From Hutsoniella sourekii ATCC 700629 (GTDB lineage: Bacteria; Bacillota; Bacilli; Lactobacillales; Aerococcaceae), in NCBI RefSeq assembly GCF_000518205.1, contig NZ_JADD01000004.1:62001-126000 (forward strand): a DNA stretch of 64,000 bases. The letters are read 5' to 3'. The notes below the pieces were generated by a model. The model saw nothing but the letters and a program-made list of their open reading frames with translations, did not search any database and was not told the origin of the DNA. The translations under genes were made by a program, and so were the position numbers. This document shows, piece after piece, positions 6,924 through 14,998 of this stretch (its first letter is position 1; every line of letters begins with the position of its first letter).

Positions 6924-8156
6924 TTATGAAGCGGTATTGGCTTTTGCTAATTTGATGAACGCTTCAGGTAAAATTACTTGTGTATCCGCAATGGCAAGTG
7001 CACGATAATCAATAAGACCTCTATCAAAACTTGATTGAGTAGAGACTTCGATAGCTAAACCGTCAACTAGGTTAAAACCAAGATACTTAAAGTTACCAAA
7101 GTAAATAGTTCCATCATCAATATTGTCATCAAGTACAATGTCAAATCCTAAGATCTTACCAATGGTTTCCCCTTTAGGATCTGCAATAAAGATAGGACGG
7201 TTCGATGTGTCCACAAGCGAATAGATAGATCTATATAAAGTTGAATGACTCATTGCAAATTTGGCTCCTTTTGTATAACCAGATTTCATTAATGCAATAG
7301 CTTCAGTGATATCTTTATAAGTAAGGTCTGCTTTGTACTCAACAAGATTTTCGCCCTTATTAAAAGTAATGCTTTCCAGACCTTTACCTTTGTGTTTACC
7401 ATTACCATGAATTAGAGATTGATTAAGAGCCTCCATGGTTGAAGCTGATATTTCTTCGATTAAATAGGATTCAAGTGAAGAAACACTTGTCTTTCTCAAT
7501 TTAGTGGAGATACTTAATATTTTCATCAACTCATTATTTTCGAATTCTACATATGATGTATTGAGTTTCTCTCCACCTACAACTGCACCTTCATCATGCC
7601 ATTGTGCAGTCTCAAGAGGTCTTGCTACCGGTAATCGCAAATTAGTTGGTACATTGAATTGGCGTGCTTCAGCAAGTAAGCCACCTTGATTTCTGGCATG
7701 TTTAACAATCTCATTCATTGTCTGTGTAGGAATCACTGAAGCGTTATCTGATGACGTATTGAATACACTGGAACGTGTCTCTTCACGTCCTAGTTCAAGA
7801 GCTTTTGACTCCTCAGCTGTTAATTGATGGTTTAATAAGTTTTTAAAGAACCCACTCCGATATTCTTGCGTATCAAAAATCGATGTTTCTAAAGTATTCA
7901 TATTTTTATCTCCTTTAACAATTGGATTGAACAAAGACCGTTCTTCTTTTTCTTTTTTATTATTATCTTCCTGAAGTTGCTTCTTATTTTGTTTGGCTTC
8001 TTTTAAGCCCTCCACTTCAACGTTCAGTACTTCTACATCTGCATCTGGATTCGTATCAATTTCGATTCTAATTTGTTTAGATCGTTCCTCGATATCTTCC
8101 AGTGAGCGACTGTTCCAATAATTAAATGCGTCAGCTATGCTATTAAAATTTTTCAT
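6924..8156 (-). CDS. Major capsid protein, HK97 family
   Basis: 410 residues. Residues 1-75 are charged and coiled-coil, matching the delta (scaffolding) domain that the protease removes. The rest has family features such as VIPTQTMNEIVKHA, LPVARPLETAQWHDEGA, and a late GLIDYRALAIADTQVILPEAFIKL. It assembles the icosahedral head. GGGAGG precedes the first ATG. A second strong ribosome site and ATG lie at residue 86, close to the expected delta/shell boundary (see separate entry). Confidence 0.9.
   Translation of the reverse strand: MKNFNSIADAFNYWNSRSLEDIEERSKQIRIEIDTNPDADVEVLNVEVEGLKEAKQNKKQLQEDNNKKEKEERSLFNPIVKGDKNMNTLETSIFDTQEYRSGFFKNLLNHQLTAEESKALELGREETRSSVFNTSSDNASVIPTQTMNEIVKHARNQGGLLAEARQFNVPTNLRLPVARPLETAQWHDEGAVVGGEKLNTSYVEFENNELMKILSISTKLRKTSVSSLESYLIEEISASTMEALNQSLIHGNGKHKGKGLESITFNKGENLVEYKADLTYKDITEAIALMKSGYTKGAKFAMSHSTLYRSIYSLVDTSNRPIFIADPKGETIGKILGFDIVLDDNIDDGTIYFGNFKYLGFNLVDGLAIEVSTQSSFDRGLIDYRALAIADTQVILPEAFIKLAKANTAS
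7899..7913 (-). promoter_or_regulatory. Internal ribosome site and ATG inside the capsid gene
   Basis: On the minus strand AAAGGAGATAAAAATATG gives a near-perfect ribosome site 5-6 bases before the ATG coding Met86 of the capsid protein. A 325-residue product without the scaffolding domain could be made directly. Confidence 0.5.
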
Positions 8157-8172
8157 GTATTCCTCCCACGGA

Positions 8173-8760
8173 TTAATCTTTAAAGAGCAATTGGTTTAGA
8201 CTAATCTTCAAGTTATTCATAATTTTCTGTTTCTCTTGCTTTTTGTTGATTACTGCCCGTGCTTCAACTGAAGTGGTTGGATAAGCAGGGAAAGGAACAA
8301 CGGATATCTCATAGAGCTTATCAATCTTATGAATTCTACGAATATTAGTCTTTGAATCATATGTGTGTCCATCGCTAGATACTGTGAAGCTAAAACTCAT
8401 ACCTGATAAATCACCACGTTTAACTGCCGTCCAAACGCTTCTGGCTTCCTCTGTATCAGCAAGGGTTGCAATCATGTGTAAACCTGCCTCATCTACACTC
8501 AATTGCATTGTTTTAGGCGTTCTAGCCAATGGAATCTTGTTGGTGTCATGGTTATAAAGTAAGCGTGTATCATTCAGATTGACTCCATCCAGTGCACCAC
8601 GTTCAATGATTTCCGTATAACTAGAACTTCCTACAAAAATCTCAGTAGGTGTATCGTACAGAATGGGTGAACCTACTAACACCCTTTCTTCAGATCTATT
8701 ATCTGTATCTTTTTGATGGGTTATATTTGCTTCGATTTCAGCAAGTCTAATTTCCTTCAT
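8173..8760 (-). CDS. Phage prohead protease, HK97 family
   Basis: 195 residues from the ATG at 8760, chosen because GGAGG lies five bases before it; an in-frame start at 8799 would overlap portal more. The serine protease shows a YNHD motif (catalytic His) and a GMSFSF motif (catalytic Ser), followed by LYEISVVPFPAYP, the signature of the family. It cleaves the capsid scaffolding domain during maturation. It overlaps the end of portal by 14 bases and precedes the capsid gene by 16. Confidence 0.88.
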   Translation of the reverse strand: MKEIRLAEIEANITHQKDTDNRSEERVLVGSPILYDTPTEIFVGSSSYTEIIERGALDGVNLNDTRLLYNHDTNKIPLARTPKTMQLSVDEAGLHMIATLADTEEARSVWTAVKRGDLSGMSFSFTVSSDGHTYDSKTNIRRIHKIDKLYEISVVPFPAYPTTSVEARAVINKKQEKQKIMNNLKISLNQLLFKD

Positions 8761-9994
8761 CAGTGCCTCCTTCTTCATCATGGTTAACTGATTGAGCATT
8801 TGCTTTAGCTAATTGGTACTGATTTGCTGTCTCAAGATCAACTAGATTTAGTGTCATAAGCCTTTTGTCACCTGTTTCATCAGCAATGGGTGGTAAGTTT
8901 AAAATAGCTCTTGCTTCATTTGGAGTATAAATCCCCAATGGAAGTAACTCCTTAATATTTTTAACCTTAGTGTCATTGGAAGCAAATTGAACACTACCTG
9001 TTTCAAAGTGGATTCGATTACCAAATTTCTGCTCTCGCTCACTAAAAATTTTAGTAGTGAATTCTTGGCTAAGCTGGGTAGCTAGTGGTTCAATTATAGA
9101 TTCATAAAAGGAAGCCCATTGATCTTCCGTATAATTTGACCTTACGATATCCTTGTGTATTCCCAAGTAGTTAAATACTCTATCACCCATCGTATCTAAT
9201 TGTTGAGCATCGATTGGGTACGACTTACTATCAATAGATGTGTACTCGGTTTGTGCATCTGTTACTACCACTCCACCTTGATTGTCCATTGTCAGATGAC
9301 TCTTAACAAAATCGTCTCGCTTCTTTTTCAAGTCCTGATCATTAAGAAGTTGAGTGAAATTTAAAATTCCTCTTATATTCGCACCATTCTGGATGCCTCG
9401 TATAATTCCTTCATTCTGCATGTTTACTACTGTCAGCAAGGGATCCAATGCTGAGTTATCGTCACCTAGTAATGTATCTTGATTGAAGTTTCTCCTAAGA
9501 TGAACGATGTCTTCATAAGGAAGAATTACATCTGATCCATCATTAAAAGTAAAGCGGATGTGTAAATCGTTATCTTGATAGGTTCCAAACTCAACGTTTG
9601 AGTAATTAATTGGGAACATGCCTACTAGGTGTCCTTCTCCATTCCTATGCAGGTATATGAAAGCATTATTATGAAGATAAAGAAGTGTGATTGTCTTGTA
9701 AATAAAATCATAGCTAGTCATAAATTCGTTTGGACGTTGCTGTAATAAACGGTTTAAATCTGAATGGCTATTAGTCTCAAAACCAATGTAATGAATTGGT
9801 TTAAGCTTAGCTACATTCCTTGCAATCGCATCTACACCAGCACGATAAATATCACTCTCATAAGGTTGGGTATTTTTGAAATGGCTTATAGTAGAGCCTT
9901 GGTAAAAGCTTTCAAAATGAGCTTCAGATAATGAGCTAGATTTAGAACCACTAGGCTTCCACCAAGCTCTCAGTTTGTCTATTATAGATGCCAA
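8747..9994 (-). CDS. Phage portal protein, HK97 family
   Basis: 415 residues, usual length for the family. It forms the dodecameric ring through which DNA is packaged and to which the tail machinery attaches. Family features include YESDIYRAGVDAIARNVAKLKPIHY near the N-terminus, LLQQRPNEFMTSYDFI, and a late YLGIHKDIVRSNYTEDQWASFYESIIEPLATQL stretch. It starts with TTG after AAAGGAGG. It opens the head operon, 21 bases after a small Cse60-like gene. Confidence 0.9.
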   Translation of the reverse strand: MASIIDKLRAWWKPSGSKSSSLSEAHFESFYQGSTISHFKNTQPYESDIYRAGVDAIARNVAKLKPIHYIGFETNSHSDLNRLLQQRPNEFMTSYDFIYKTITLLYLHNNAFIYLHRNGEGHLVGMFPINYSNVEFGTYQDNDLHIRFTFNDGSDVILPYEDIVHLRRNFNQDTLLGDDNSALDPLLTVVNMQNEGIIRGIQNGANIRGILNFTQLLNDQDLKKKRDDFVKSHLTMDNQGGVVVTDAQTEYTSIDSKSYPIDAQQLDTMGDRVFNYLGIHKDIVRSNYTEDQWASFYESIIEPLATQLSQEFTTKIFSEREQKFGNRIHFETGSVQFASNDTKVKNIKELLPLGIYTPNEARAILNLPPIADETGDKRLMTLNLVDLETANQYQLAKANAQSVNHDEEGGTDEGN

Positions 9995-10015
9995 GTGTAT
10001 CCTCCTTTAAAGTTA

Positions 10016-10234
10016 TTATTGAATCTCCTCAAGATAAGTGATCATGACAGAATATCTTTCTTCTCTGAATGCAACAACCTCATTATCACTCCTTAAATGA
10101 GTACTAAGATTTGATTGGTATTGAAGATCCAGTACATCCTCACGGTCTAGGTTAGATATGAAGTCACTTACCTCATCTTCAAGTGACACTGGGTCATTTT
10201 CTTCAAAAATTCGGACTTGTAATACTTTATCCAT
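10016..10234 (-). CDS. Small acidic protein resembling Cse60
   Basis: 72 residues, acidic. The pattern KVLQVRIFEEND...DEVSDFISNLDREDVLDLQY resembles the small Cse60-type proteins seen in Bacillus and in many Firmicutes phages. Their role is not known. A strong ribosome site (AAAAAGGAG) precedes the ATG. It lies between the origin-like region and the portal gene. Confidence 0.55.
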   Translation of the reverse strand: MDKVLQVRIFEENDPVSLEDEVSDFISNLDREDVLDLQYQSNLSTHLRSDNEVVAFREERYSVMITYLEEIQ

Positions 10235-10268
10235 AAATTTATTCTCCTTTTTAACTTATTGATTGTTT

Positions 10269-10544
10269 GTAGGTCAGTAGTAGGTTTGTTGTAGGTTAAC
10301 TGAACCTTCTCACCTACTAATAAAAATACTGTTATATCAGCTTTTTCATCAGCAATGGGTGTGCTTGTAGGTTAGTAGGTCAGTTAAACCTTTATCTATA
10401 TTTGTTATATATAATATTTTTATCCTTTATGATTAATGGTCTCTTGACCTACTGACCTACAAAGTCTCCAAACCCCTGCTGTACCAAGAATATTTTAGTA
10501 GGTCATTGTTGTTTTCTAACCTACTCATTGACCTACTGACCTAC
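10269..10544. repeat. Iteron array flanking an AT-rich stretch, putative replication origin
   Basis: The 8-mer GTAGGTYA and its complement occur at least ten times. Plus-oriented copies start at 10269, 10280 and 10291 (11-base spacing; the second is GTAGGTTT) and at 10367 and 10375. Inverted copies start at 10445, 10453, 10517, 10529 and 10537; one more plus copy is at 10498. The two sets face each other across a very AT-rich stretch (10383-10440). The array starts at the primase stop codon. Two opposed iteron sets around an AT-rich core next to rep is the origin layout of staphylococcal pathogenicity islands. Confidence 0.75.
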
Positions 10545-12985
10545 AATAAATCGTCTTTCCCACACCAAACAAAGTGATTTTGATTGGAATTTGTTTCTGG
10601 AAATTCACTTACATAAACCGTTTCATGACTAATGTATGTTGGCACAAGTCGATCTTGATGGATTTCTGACACACGTTTTTGTTTAGATATCCAGTCGTTG
10701 CCTAGAATTTTCAATAAATCGTTGGTGAAATTTCGATGCGTTGGCTTGTTGTAATTATTTCTGGTACAGAAAGTAAGATACATCAAGTAAGCACACTTGG
10801 TTGGTATAGATCTTTCTTCAGGATCCACAAGGCGTTTATTATTTTTTCTATGCTCGAGATAAAAAGCACTATGTCTGCTATTCTCAGACCCAAGGGTAGC
10901 CATGTATTCATCAAATACTTCTTCTTTGAATTGAAGGATTGGCTCATTATCAAGTCGGAATTCCTTGAGTGCCTTTTCAGACGATGCTGGAATAGTGAAC
11001 TCGTTGAAGCTCATATTAACTGCCTTCCAAGCCACCCATTCCAGAATATTCTTGTCATTGATGTACTTTAGTTTTATGTCCTTATTTTCTTCTTGACCTT
11101 CGAATGAAGCTTCAAAATTTAAAATGAGTAAACGTCTGGTAATGCCTTTGGATTTATCTTTAAACCTTGGCATCTCATTGGTCGTTTGAATCACCAGCAT
11201 GTTGAATTGAGCACTATATGATTGGACTCCTTTACGCTCAACCATAACTGGATCTCCAGTAACAATACTTTTGAAATTACTGGCATCCTTTTGGTAATCT
11301 CTAGGGTTCACATCATCACCAATACACACCATCTTTTCTTCCAGCATAGGGAGATTGAACCTTTCAGCAAACTGTCCTAATCTGAGAATAGCTACGTTGT
11401 CTTTGCCAATTAAATTCATAATAAGCTGAATCATAGTCCCTTTACCATTAGCACCATCGCCAACGAACCAGACTGATTTATTTAAACCATAATTACCTGT
11501 GATAGATGCTGAGATCGTTTGCCATATTGCTTCAATAAAATCTTCTTGACCACATGAGATCTCCTGCAACCATTCACTCACTTTCCATCCATCACAATCA
11601 GGTTCTTCTGTTTGTTCAACATAATCGATTGGAAGTTTAGTAGTGAAGACATAACTAGGTGAAAAATCCTCAAGTGTCTTAGTCTCACGGTTATAGATAC
11701 CGTTATTCATAGGTGCCAATGTTCTAGATATATTTTTTTCAACATACGGTGCTGTAAACGTTAAGTCATAGATCACTTCATTTGCTACATCTTTAGTACT
11801 AGAGGGTTCCAGTATTTTTATAACTTTCCTGATAACCGATTCATTCTCTGTGTAAATGCCTTCTAGGGGTTGGTACATTGCCACTCTTGAATTTTCATGA
11901 TTATTAAATCTGACAAATGGAATGTTGCCTTTCAAAATGTTGGCAATATCAACCGCTGTCAATTTTTTCTTATCTTCTTCATACTTATTCTTCAGACTTC
12001 TCAAATACCGATTAAAGTCAGATTCATCTTTGAACTTGGGTAAATCAAAATCAAACTGATCTATCTTAGATTCATTAGAATGTTTTCTAAGTGCTATTTT
12101 CACCTTAGCACCAAAAGTGTATGTACTGTCAGGTTGCTTGCTATTTCTTAGCTCACTCATCATCTGATTAACATTGTTGGCTTCCCATTCTTTATTACCC
12201 ATTGCAACTTTTCTACAGATATCGATAATTCTATTAGCATCTAGTTCACTAGTAAGGAAGCTGTTTTTTAATGCATACCTTATTGATACCCAATTCTCCT
12301 CTACCCTTAAGTTATCTGCTTCAATTTGGATATAATCACTTATTTCTTCATCTGTGACAAATTTGGGTTGTAGTGTAAAGTTATTTACCCGATTATCGAG
12401 AGCCTCATATTCTGAGCGAACATTATCAGCAAGGGATGTGGGAAGCACATTGCTGTAATCAACCTCTATAGCCTCAGTTCCCCCAAAGAAAATCCTTGCT
12501 AAATCACCTGTAGAACGATCTATATTAGGATAAGTATCTAGTAACAGTTTGTTAAGTCGCTTAGTAGCCTCTTGATCTTCGATCGTTTTGTCTAAAATAA
12601 AGACTAATCTGAATCGTTCCCAATCATCCGTGTGGCTAAATGTCTTGTAAGCGAATGATGCAAATTTTTGAGTGAAGTCCATTTCAAGAATATCCGCTAA
12701 TGATGAGTAAGACTCTCCTCGAGTCTTCTCACCATTTACTTTATTGTCAAAATCAACACATATCACTCTTTGTCCAAGCCAAGAATTATTTTTCCGTTCT
12801 CCATTTAGGATAGCTGGAAGAAACGTTTTACCTCGATTTCCAACCTGCTCAGCAATCTCTTGTGGTGAGTAATAGGCATATTGATCCACCAATCTATTAC
12901 TTATAGTTCCAATTTCACTACCTGTGGGTTTTTTATTAAAAGGTTGCTCATCGATAGCTACGTAAATCTTATTGTTGTCTATCAA
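10541..12985 (-). CDS. Primase-helicase, D5/VapE type
   Basis: 814 residues. The N-terminal third has primase-polymerase-like features (CVDFDNK near residue 75; FSHTDDWERFRLVFILD). The C-terminal half is a superfamily 3 helicase with Walker A GDGANGKGT near 510, Walker B VCIGDD, and the TTNEMPRF and GITRRLLILNF motifs of the D5/P4 family. It would prime and unwind at the adjacent iteron origin. The start is a TTG just after the stop of the upstream gene. A fused primase-replicase of this sort is typical of satellites. Confidence 0.88.
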   Translation of the reverse strand: MIDNNKIYVAIDEQPFNKKPTGSEIGTISNRLVDQYAYYSPQEIAEQVGNRGKTFLPAILNGERKNNSWLGQRVICVDFDNKVNGEKTRGESYSSLADILEMDFTQKFASFAYKTFSHTDDWERFRLVFILDKTIEDQEATKRLNKLLLDTYPNIDRSTGDLARIFFGGTEAIEVDYSNVLPTSLADNVRSEYEALDNRVNNFTLQPKFVTDEEISDYIQIEADNLRVEENWVSIRYALKNSFLTSELDANRIIDICRKVAMGNKEWEANNVNQMMSELRNSKQPDSTYTFGAKVKIALRKHSNESKIDQFDFDLPKFKDESDFNRYLRSLKNKYEEDKKKLTAVDIANILKGNIPFVRFNNHENSRVAMYQPLEGIYTENESVIRKVIKILEPSSTKDVANEVIYDLTFTAPYVEKNISRTLAPMNNGIYNRETKTLEDFSPSYVFTTKLPIDYVEQTEEPDCDGWKVSEWLQEISCGQEDFIEAIWQTISASITGNYGLNKSVWFVGDGANGKGTMIQLIMNLIGKDNVAILRLGQFAERFNLPMLEEKMVCIGDDVNPRDYQKDASNFKSIVTGDPVMVERKGVQSYSAQFNMLVIQTTNEMPRFKDKSKGITRRLLILNFEASFEGQEENKDIKLKYINDKNILEWVAWKAVNMSFNEFTIPASSEKALKEFRLDNEPILQFKEEVFDEYMATLGSENSRHSAFYLEHRKNNKRLVDPEERSIPTKCAYLMYLTFCTRNNYNKPTHRNFTNDLLKILGNDWISKQKRVSEIHQDRLVPTYISHETVYVSEFPETNSNQNHFVWCGKDDLL

Positions 12986-12988
12986 ATA

Positions 12989-13216
12989 TTACACCACCCA
13001 ATACTCAACATCCTCTAGAGAATCCAACAAATAATTTCTAAGCCCCTCTGCAGTATCGTAATCTGATTCAAGTAACGCTCGAGTTATCCAATCAACAATT
13101 TCTTTTTCTCTAGTTTTAAATCCTGCTTCAAAACCAACATCGTAACCATCATCCTTACCAGCTTGGTAAGCTAATTGCCATAGGTCGTTTAATTTAATTT
13201 TTTCATTATCAATCAT
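12989..13216 (-). CDS. Hypothetical protein of the early operon
   Basis: 75 residues from the ATG at 13216, selected because GGAGGT lies seven bases upstream; an earlier in-frame TTG at 13231 overlaps that site. The protein is acidic and helical, with WQLAYQAGKDDGYDVGFEAGFKTREKE near its start. The family is not recognised. It ends three bases before the primase start, so the two are likely translated together. Confidence 0.65.
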   Translation of the reverse strand: MIDNEKIKLNDLWQLAYQAGKDDGYDVGFEAGFKTREKEIVDWITRALLESDYDTAEGLRNYLLDSLEDVEYWVV

Positions 13217-13322
13217 TATATTTACCTCCAAAATATTGATATATCAGTGTTTTTGTGTTATAATGGAGGTAGAGAGTTACCCCTACCTCATCGCTGTTTG
13301 AGTTTGAGTAGTTCTTATTCAT
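13209..13322 (-). CDS. Possible 37-residue ORF ahead of the early hypothetical gene
   Basis: ATG at 13322 follows AAGGA by five bases. The ORF ends in a TGA that overlaps the start of the next gene by eight bases, as coupled genes do. The product (MNKNYSNSNSDEVGVTLYLH and 17 more) matches nothing I recognise. The same bases carry a strong promoter and terminator on the other strand, so the ORF and the RNA compete as explanations. Confidence 0.35.
   Translation of the reverse strand: MNKNYSNSNSDEVGVTLYLHYNTKTLIYQYFGGKYND
13236..13264 (+). promoter_or_regulatory. Strong sigma-A promoter facing against the early operon
   Basis: TTGATA at 13236-13241 and a perfect TATAAT at 13259-13264 are separated by exactly 17 bases. 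All protein genes in this part of the element run the other way. Confidence 0.65.
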
Positions 13323-13358
13323 AAATTCCTTAGGCACTTCCCCATAGTGCCTTTTTTT
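13271..13358 (+). ncRNA. Candidate small RNA antisense to the early operon leader
   Basis: About 88 bases lie between a TTGATA-N17-TATAAT promoter and a classic terminator, with no credible ORF on this strand. A 5' hairpin is possible (GAGGTA with TACCTC, 13266-13288). It is complementary to the leader of the 12989-13216 and primase mRNA and to the possible 37-residue ORF. It may tune entry into replication. Expression is inferred, not shown. Confidence 0.5.
13332..13358 (+). terminator. Terminator of the candidate small RNA
   Basis: AGGCACT (13332-13338), a 7-base loop, AGTGCCT (13346-13352), then a T run to 13358. Only the plus strand has the T run after the stem. Confidence 0.75.
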
Positions 13359-13427
13359 GTACACTTTATTGTGTGAGTACTTATTCTGGAACTCAATCTA
13401 CTTACTCACCTCGTTTCTAAATCCTTG

Positions 13428-13682
13428 TTAATTCTCCCATTCGAGTAAACTGATCGAATCTTCAAGTTCATCGATCTTCGTCTCAGTTTCATCTCTAAAA
13501 TGATATAGACTAGCTTCGATATCCGATAGGTCATACTTCACTTCTTCAAGGTCTTCTATTAATGTCAGCATTGGTTTTACCTGTTCGAGTAATTGATTGA
13601 ATCTATCAGCAATCATCGCACACTGTCCTTCAACGTAATTAACTCTGAGCAACAAGTTTTGATACAATTCTTTGTTCTCCAT
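13428..13682 (-). CDS. Small coiled-coil protein of the early operon
   Basis: 84 residues, strongly acidic, and predicted to be helical or coiled-coil almost throughout (LLRVNYVEGQC, then IEDLEEVKYDLSDIEASLYHFRDETETKIDELEDS). No known domain recognised. AAAGGAGAG precedes the ATG. It lies between the candidate excisionase and the small-RNA region. Confidence 0.6.
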   Translation of the reverse strand: MENKELYQNLLLRVNYVEGQCAMIADRFNQLLEQVKPMLTLIEDLEEVKYDLSDIEASLYHFRDETETKIDELEDSISLLEWEN

Positions 13683-13726
13683 TCAAATCTCTCCTTTTAT
13701 TAAATATTCACAAATGCAGTCGTACA

Positions 13727-14011
13727 TTACATTTTTATTTGTGAATCCTTCAGGCAAGCTATCACATCATCCATTAGAAAGATTTTTTGCCTACCAGCTT
13801 GGGTATAACGTAAACCGTATCTGATTATCAAACTATCTATCGTACCCTTCCCAACTCCCATCAACTCCATCAGTTCCTTTTGGTTAACAAATGGTTTAGT
13901 TAAAATTTCAGTATCACTTAGAGCTTCATCAAATGCTTCTAGTGCTAGACTTTTTAACTGATTGAAAATTTCATTGGATTGATCTTCAGATAGAGTAATT
14001 GGTATTTTCAT
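13727..14011 (-). CDS. Small HTH protein, candidate excisionase (AlpA/Xis-like)
   Basis: 94 residues. The C-terminal half has a winged-helix-like sequence (FVNQKELMELMGVGKGTIDSLI, then GRQKIFLMDDVIACL), the form taken by excisionases and AlpA-type regulators. It is the second gene of the leftward early operon, directly after the Cro-like gene, where satellites and phages place excision or activator genes. GAAAGGTGG precedes the ATG. Whether it directs excision or activates transcription cannot be told. Confidence 0.65.
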   Translation of the reverse strand: MKIPITLSEDQSNEIFNQLKSLALEAFDEALSDTEILTKPFVNQKELMELMGVGKGTIDSLIIRYGLRYTQAGRQKIFLMDDVIACLKDSQIKM

Positions 14012-14055
14012 AGACTACCACCTTTCTTTTATACTACTAATTGGCGTACGTAATA

Positions 14056-14271
14056 TTAATTCTGTACTTTTTTGCCAAAAAAAAGTTCTTCAATCGTTAA
14101 ACTAGGAAGCTCAGATCTAAATAGTTCTAAGATCAAAAGCTTTTCATCATCAGTGAAGCTAGTTCTACCTGTCTCTCTATTCCAATATGATTGATAGGAA
14201 ATCCCCAATTTCTTAGCTAAATATTTTTGAGTTAAACCAAGGGTCAATCTATAATATTTAACTGGATGCAT
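14056..14271 (-). CDS. Cro-like XRE-family HTH regulator
   Basis: 71 residues, essentially one HTH domain (GLTQKYLAKKLGISYQSYWNRETG at 12-35). It is divergent from the repressor gene at 14465, the standard lysogeny switch arrangement, and heads the leftward early operon. AAAGGAGGG precedes the ATG. It is expected to bind the operators in 14272-14464 and lower repressor expression. Confidence 0.75.
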   Translation of the reverse strand: MHPVKYYRLTLGLTQKYLAKKLGISYQSYWNRETGRTSFTDDEKLLILELFRSELPSLTIEELFFGKKVQN

Positions 14272-14294
14272 GTAAATCCCTCCTTTCAGCGTAC

Positions 14295-14324
14295 TACTAT
14301 GTGCTGTAGGTACTGCACATAGTA
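14295..14324. promoter_or_regulatory. Operator of the lysogeny switch
   Basis: A perfect 10-bp inverted repeat, TACTATGTGC/GCACATAGTA, has a 10-base spacer. A further half site CATAGCAC lies at 14339-14346 over the -10 box of the early promoter. Located between the divergent regulators. Confidence 0.7.
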
Positions 14325-14336
14325 CTTCATGTATGT

Positions 14337-14365
14337 ATCATAGCACTATTTTTTATATTTATCAA
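14337..14365 (-). promoter_or_regulatory. Leftward early promoter
   Basis: On the minus strand TTGATA (14360-14365) and TATGAT (14337-14342) are 17 bases apart. Start of transcription is expected near 14330, just before the operator, so a repressor bound there would block it. Confidence 0.75.
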
Positions 14366-14464
14366 GTTTTAGTTTAATTTTAGTAATAAAAAGTTACTAG
14401 ACTTTGATGAACAGTTAGACTATTATTAGTACATAACGTAACTTAAGAATAAGGGAGAGATTAG

Positions 14465-14998
14465 ATGAGGGGAAAAATAAAAATCGGTCACAAAATTAGA
14501 GAGATCAGAAAAAGTCTTCCTGGAAAACTCAGTATGGAGGAATTCGGTAAGTTATTTGATCCACCTGCTAGCAAAGGGGTCGTTAGTAACTGGGAAAATA
14601 ATTATAATTATCCAAGTGAGGAAAGACTCAAACTCATTGCAGAGTTGGGTGAAACCACTATAGATGAAATTTTTTCTGATAGGGATGAGGAAGAAACCCT
14701 TAGGAAGATAATTTCTGATTTTGAGGTTGAATTAGAAAAATATGAGATTTTAAATGATATGAATAAGTTTATATTAGAAATCTGTGTTTTATCTTCGGAT
14801 CGAATAATGGACATATATAAATCACTAGCTAAAGATGATAAAAATAAAGCTCTTGAAATACTGGACTTGTTTGACAGTGAGGTTAGTGAAGTTATGCACA
14901 ATCATGCAGATAAGCATGAGGAGTACATGTTTAAAATTGATCAACTTCAAAAGAGCATTGAATACAATCAGAGAAAATTAGATGAGGTTTTATTATGA
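14465..14998 (+). CDS. Lysogeny repressor, HTH without autoprotease domain
   Basis: 177 residues. Residues 8-60 form an XRE-type HTH (IRKSLPGKLSMEEFGKL...KGVVSNWEN). The rest is helical and coiled-coil. There is no LexA/CI-type S24 peptidase domain and no HEXXH metallopeptidase motif, so self-cleavage after DNA damage is not expected. Repressors of phage satellites (Stl class) are of this sort and are lifted by a helper-phage protein. AAGGGAGAG precedes the ATG; the stop overlaps the next start (ATGA). Confidence 0.75.
   Translation: MRGKIKIGHKIREIRKSLPGKLSMEEFGKLFDPPASKGVVSNWENNYNYPSEERLKLIAELGETTIDEIFSDRDEEETLRKIISDFEVELEKYEILNDMNKFILEICVLSSDRIMDIYKSLAKDDKNKALEILDLFDSEVSEVMHNHADKHEEYMFKIDQLQKSIEYNQRKLDEVLL

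Noticed and set aside
10269-10544. CRISPR-like array of short repeats
   Set aside because: The repeated unit is only 8 bases, occurs in both orientations and has irregular spacing; it fits iterons, and no cas genes are near.
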